Shown here piece after piece: positions 13,994 to 14,462 of a stretch of 14,462 bases of DNA. Source of the DNA: GCA-003244245 sp036501085 (GTDB lineage Bacteria; Actinomycetota; Actinomycetes; Mycobacteriales; Pseudonocardiaceae); assembly GCA_036501085.1 (NCBI GenBank), contig DASYAZ010000131.1, forward strand, positions 1-14,462, in the 5' to 3' direction. Made by a program: the position numbers and the translations under genes. Below the pieces are notes generated by a model, which saw only the letters and a list, made by a program, of their open reading frames with translations, did not search any database and was not told the DNA's origin. How positions within the stretch are numbered: the stretch's first letter is position 1; every line of letters begins with the position of its first letter.

Positions 13994-14346
13994 CTCGCAG
14001 GTCCTTATGGTCGTGTTATCGGTCATGCAGCTGCACTACCCGGACTTCGGGGATCACTCTGATGAAAGCCGTTGAATTCACCGACCGTATGGGAGCCCAT
14101 CATCGATCGGCGCCCGTTTGGGTGGGCTATTCACTCTTACAGGTACCTCTGCGCGTGTATTGCGAGTTTGGAACCTAGCACGTGCTTCTGGGCAGGTCAA
14201 TGCACGTGCAATTGCAGGCGCAAGAACCCGGTTTTCGGGTTCCGGCCCAGGCGGTGGTGTGGGCGCGGCGCGGTTATCCTCAATGTGCTCTCCGGAGGTG
14301 GAAATTCGGTGGAAACCCGACCGTGTGGGTGGTCAGACTTGGGCGA
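13994..14346. other. Intergenic region between the Cys-rich gene and the EamA gene, with palindromes
   Basis: The 353-bp divergent gap has GCACGTGC at 14178-14185 and TGCACGTGCA at 14201-14210, 24 bp apart. A perfect 7-bp hairpin GAACCCG-GTTTT-CGGGTTC lies at 14224-14242. These may be operator and attenuator-like elements for the flanking genes. An open frame at 14072-14359 shows no domain or coding bias and is not accepted. No tRNA or rRNA is seen. Confidence 0.55.
14224..14242 (+). other. Stem-loop in the leader of the EamA gene
   Basis: A perfect 7-bp stem (GAACCCG/CGGGTTC) encloses a five-base loop GTTTT. There is no T-run after it, so it is not a standard terminator. It could be part of a 5' leader structure or a regulator site about 100 bp before the transporter start. 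Confidence 0.5.
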
Positions 14347-14462
14347 ATGGGACGTTTGACGGCGCGACGGAGCAGCCTGGCACGGCTCGCGCTACTGGCG
14401 CTGATCTGGGGATCCAGCTTCGTGTGGATCAAGATCGGGTTGCGAGGATTCACTCCGATGCA
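14347..14462 (+). CDS. EamA/DMT-type transporter, N-terminal fragment (cut by window edge)
   Basis: ATG 14347 opens a frame that runs to the window end. The translation MGRLTARRSSLARL leads into LALLALIWGSSFVWIKIGLR, the first membrane helix with the LIWGSSFVWIKIGL signature of EamA drug/metabolite transporters. Arg residues before the helix fit a cytoplasmic N-terminus. Only about 38 codons are visible, so the substrate cannot be inferred. The upstream base pattern gives no strong Shine-Dalgarno. Confidence 0.72.
   Translation, partial: MGRLTARRSSLARLALLALIWGSSFVWIKIGLRGFTPM

Noticed and set aside
14299..14330. GGAAATTCGGTGGAAACCCG, faintly like a cobalamin riboswitch segment
   Set aside because: The diagnostic B12-box and the downstream conserved blocks are absent.
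14072..14359. 95-codon + strand frame in the gap before the EamA gene
   Set aside because: It is rich in Trp, Cys and Arg, has no domain or RBS, and overlaps the EamA start in another frame.

Overview
The window is high-GC actinobacterial DNA. The best guide is a cell-wall sugar cluster (rmlD, wbbL, manB on the + strand, with a divergent LytR-CpsA-Psr ligase and a TIGR03089-type gene on the - strand). From memory this matches the Mycobacterium tuberculosis Rv3264c-Rv3268 block. The host therefore probably builds an arabinogalactan-type wall with a rhamnose linker. The overall style (DUF4185 protein, small Cys-rich protein, Pro/Gly-rich membrane protein) suggests a Pseudonocardiales-like genus, but that is inference.

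Left third (1-3668, - strand): a compact four-gene operon, read right to left. It encodes a small ubiquitin-like protein, an E2-like protein, a fused JAB/JAMM protease-E1 activating enzyme, and a proline/glycine-rich single-pass membrane protein. Every junction overlaps (TGATG, ATGA, then a 26-bp overlap), so the genes are probably translated together. The fourth gene leaves the window at base 1 inside six perfect 18-bp repeats coding (GGGGSG)n. This is the most unusual part of the window: a complete ubiquitin-type writing and erasing cassette co-translated with a membrane protein of unknown function.

Middle (4039-8016, - strand): a lipoprotein L,D-transpeptidase, a TIGR03089-like AMP-binding-fold protein and an LCP-LytR_C wall ligase. 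All act at or near the peptidoglycan. The LCP gene is divergent from rmlD.

Right (8017-13641): rmlD (dTDP-rhamnose synthesis), then a convergent secreted DUF4185 protein (a family now linked to endo-D-arabinanase activity) that appears inserted into the cluster. After it come a small exported-protein gene coupled to wbbL (linker rhamnosyltransferase), manB (NDP-sugar pyrophosphorylase) and an AlkA-like DNA glycosylase. Together these genes make the rhamnose linker, attach or remodel arabinogalactan, and cross-link peptidoglycan.

End (13652-14462): a small Cys-rich, probably metal-binding protein on the - strand, a divergent intergenic region with two CACGTG palindromes and a hairpin, and the first codons of an EamA/DMT-type transporter cut by the window edge.
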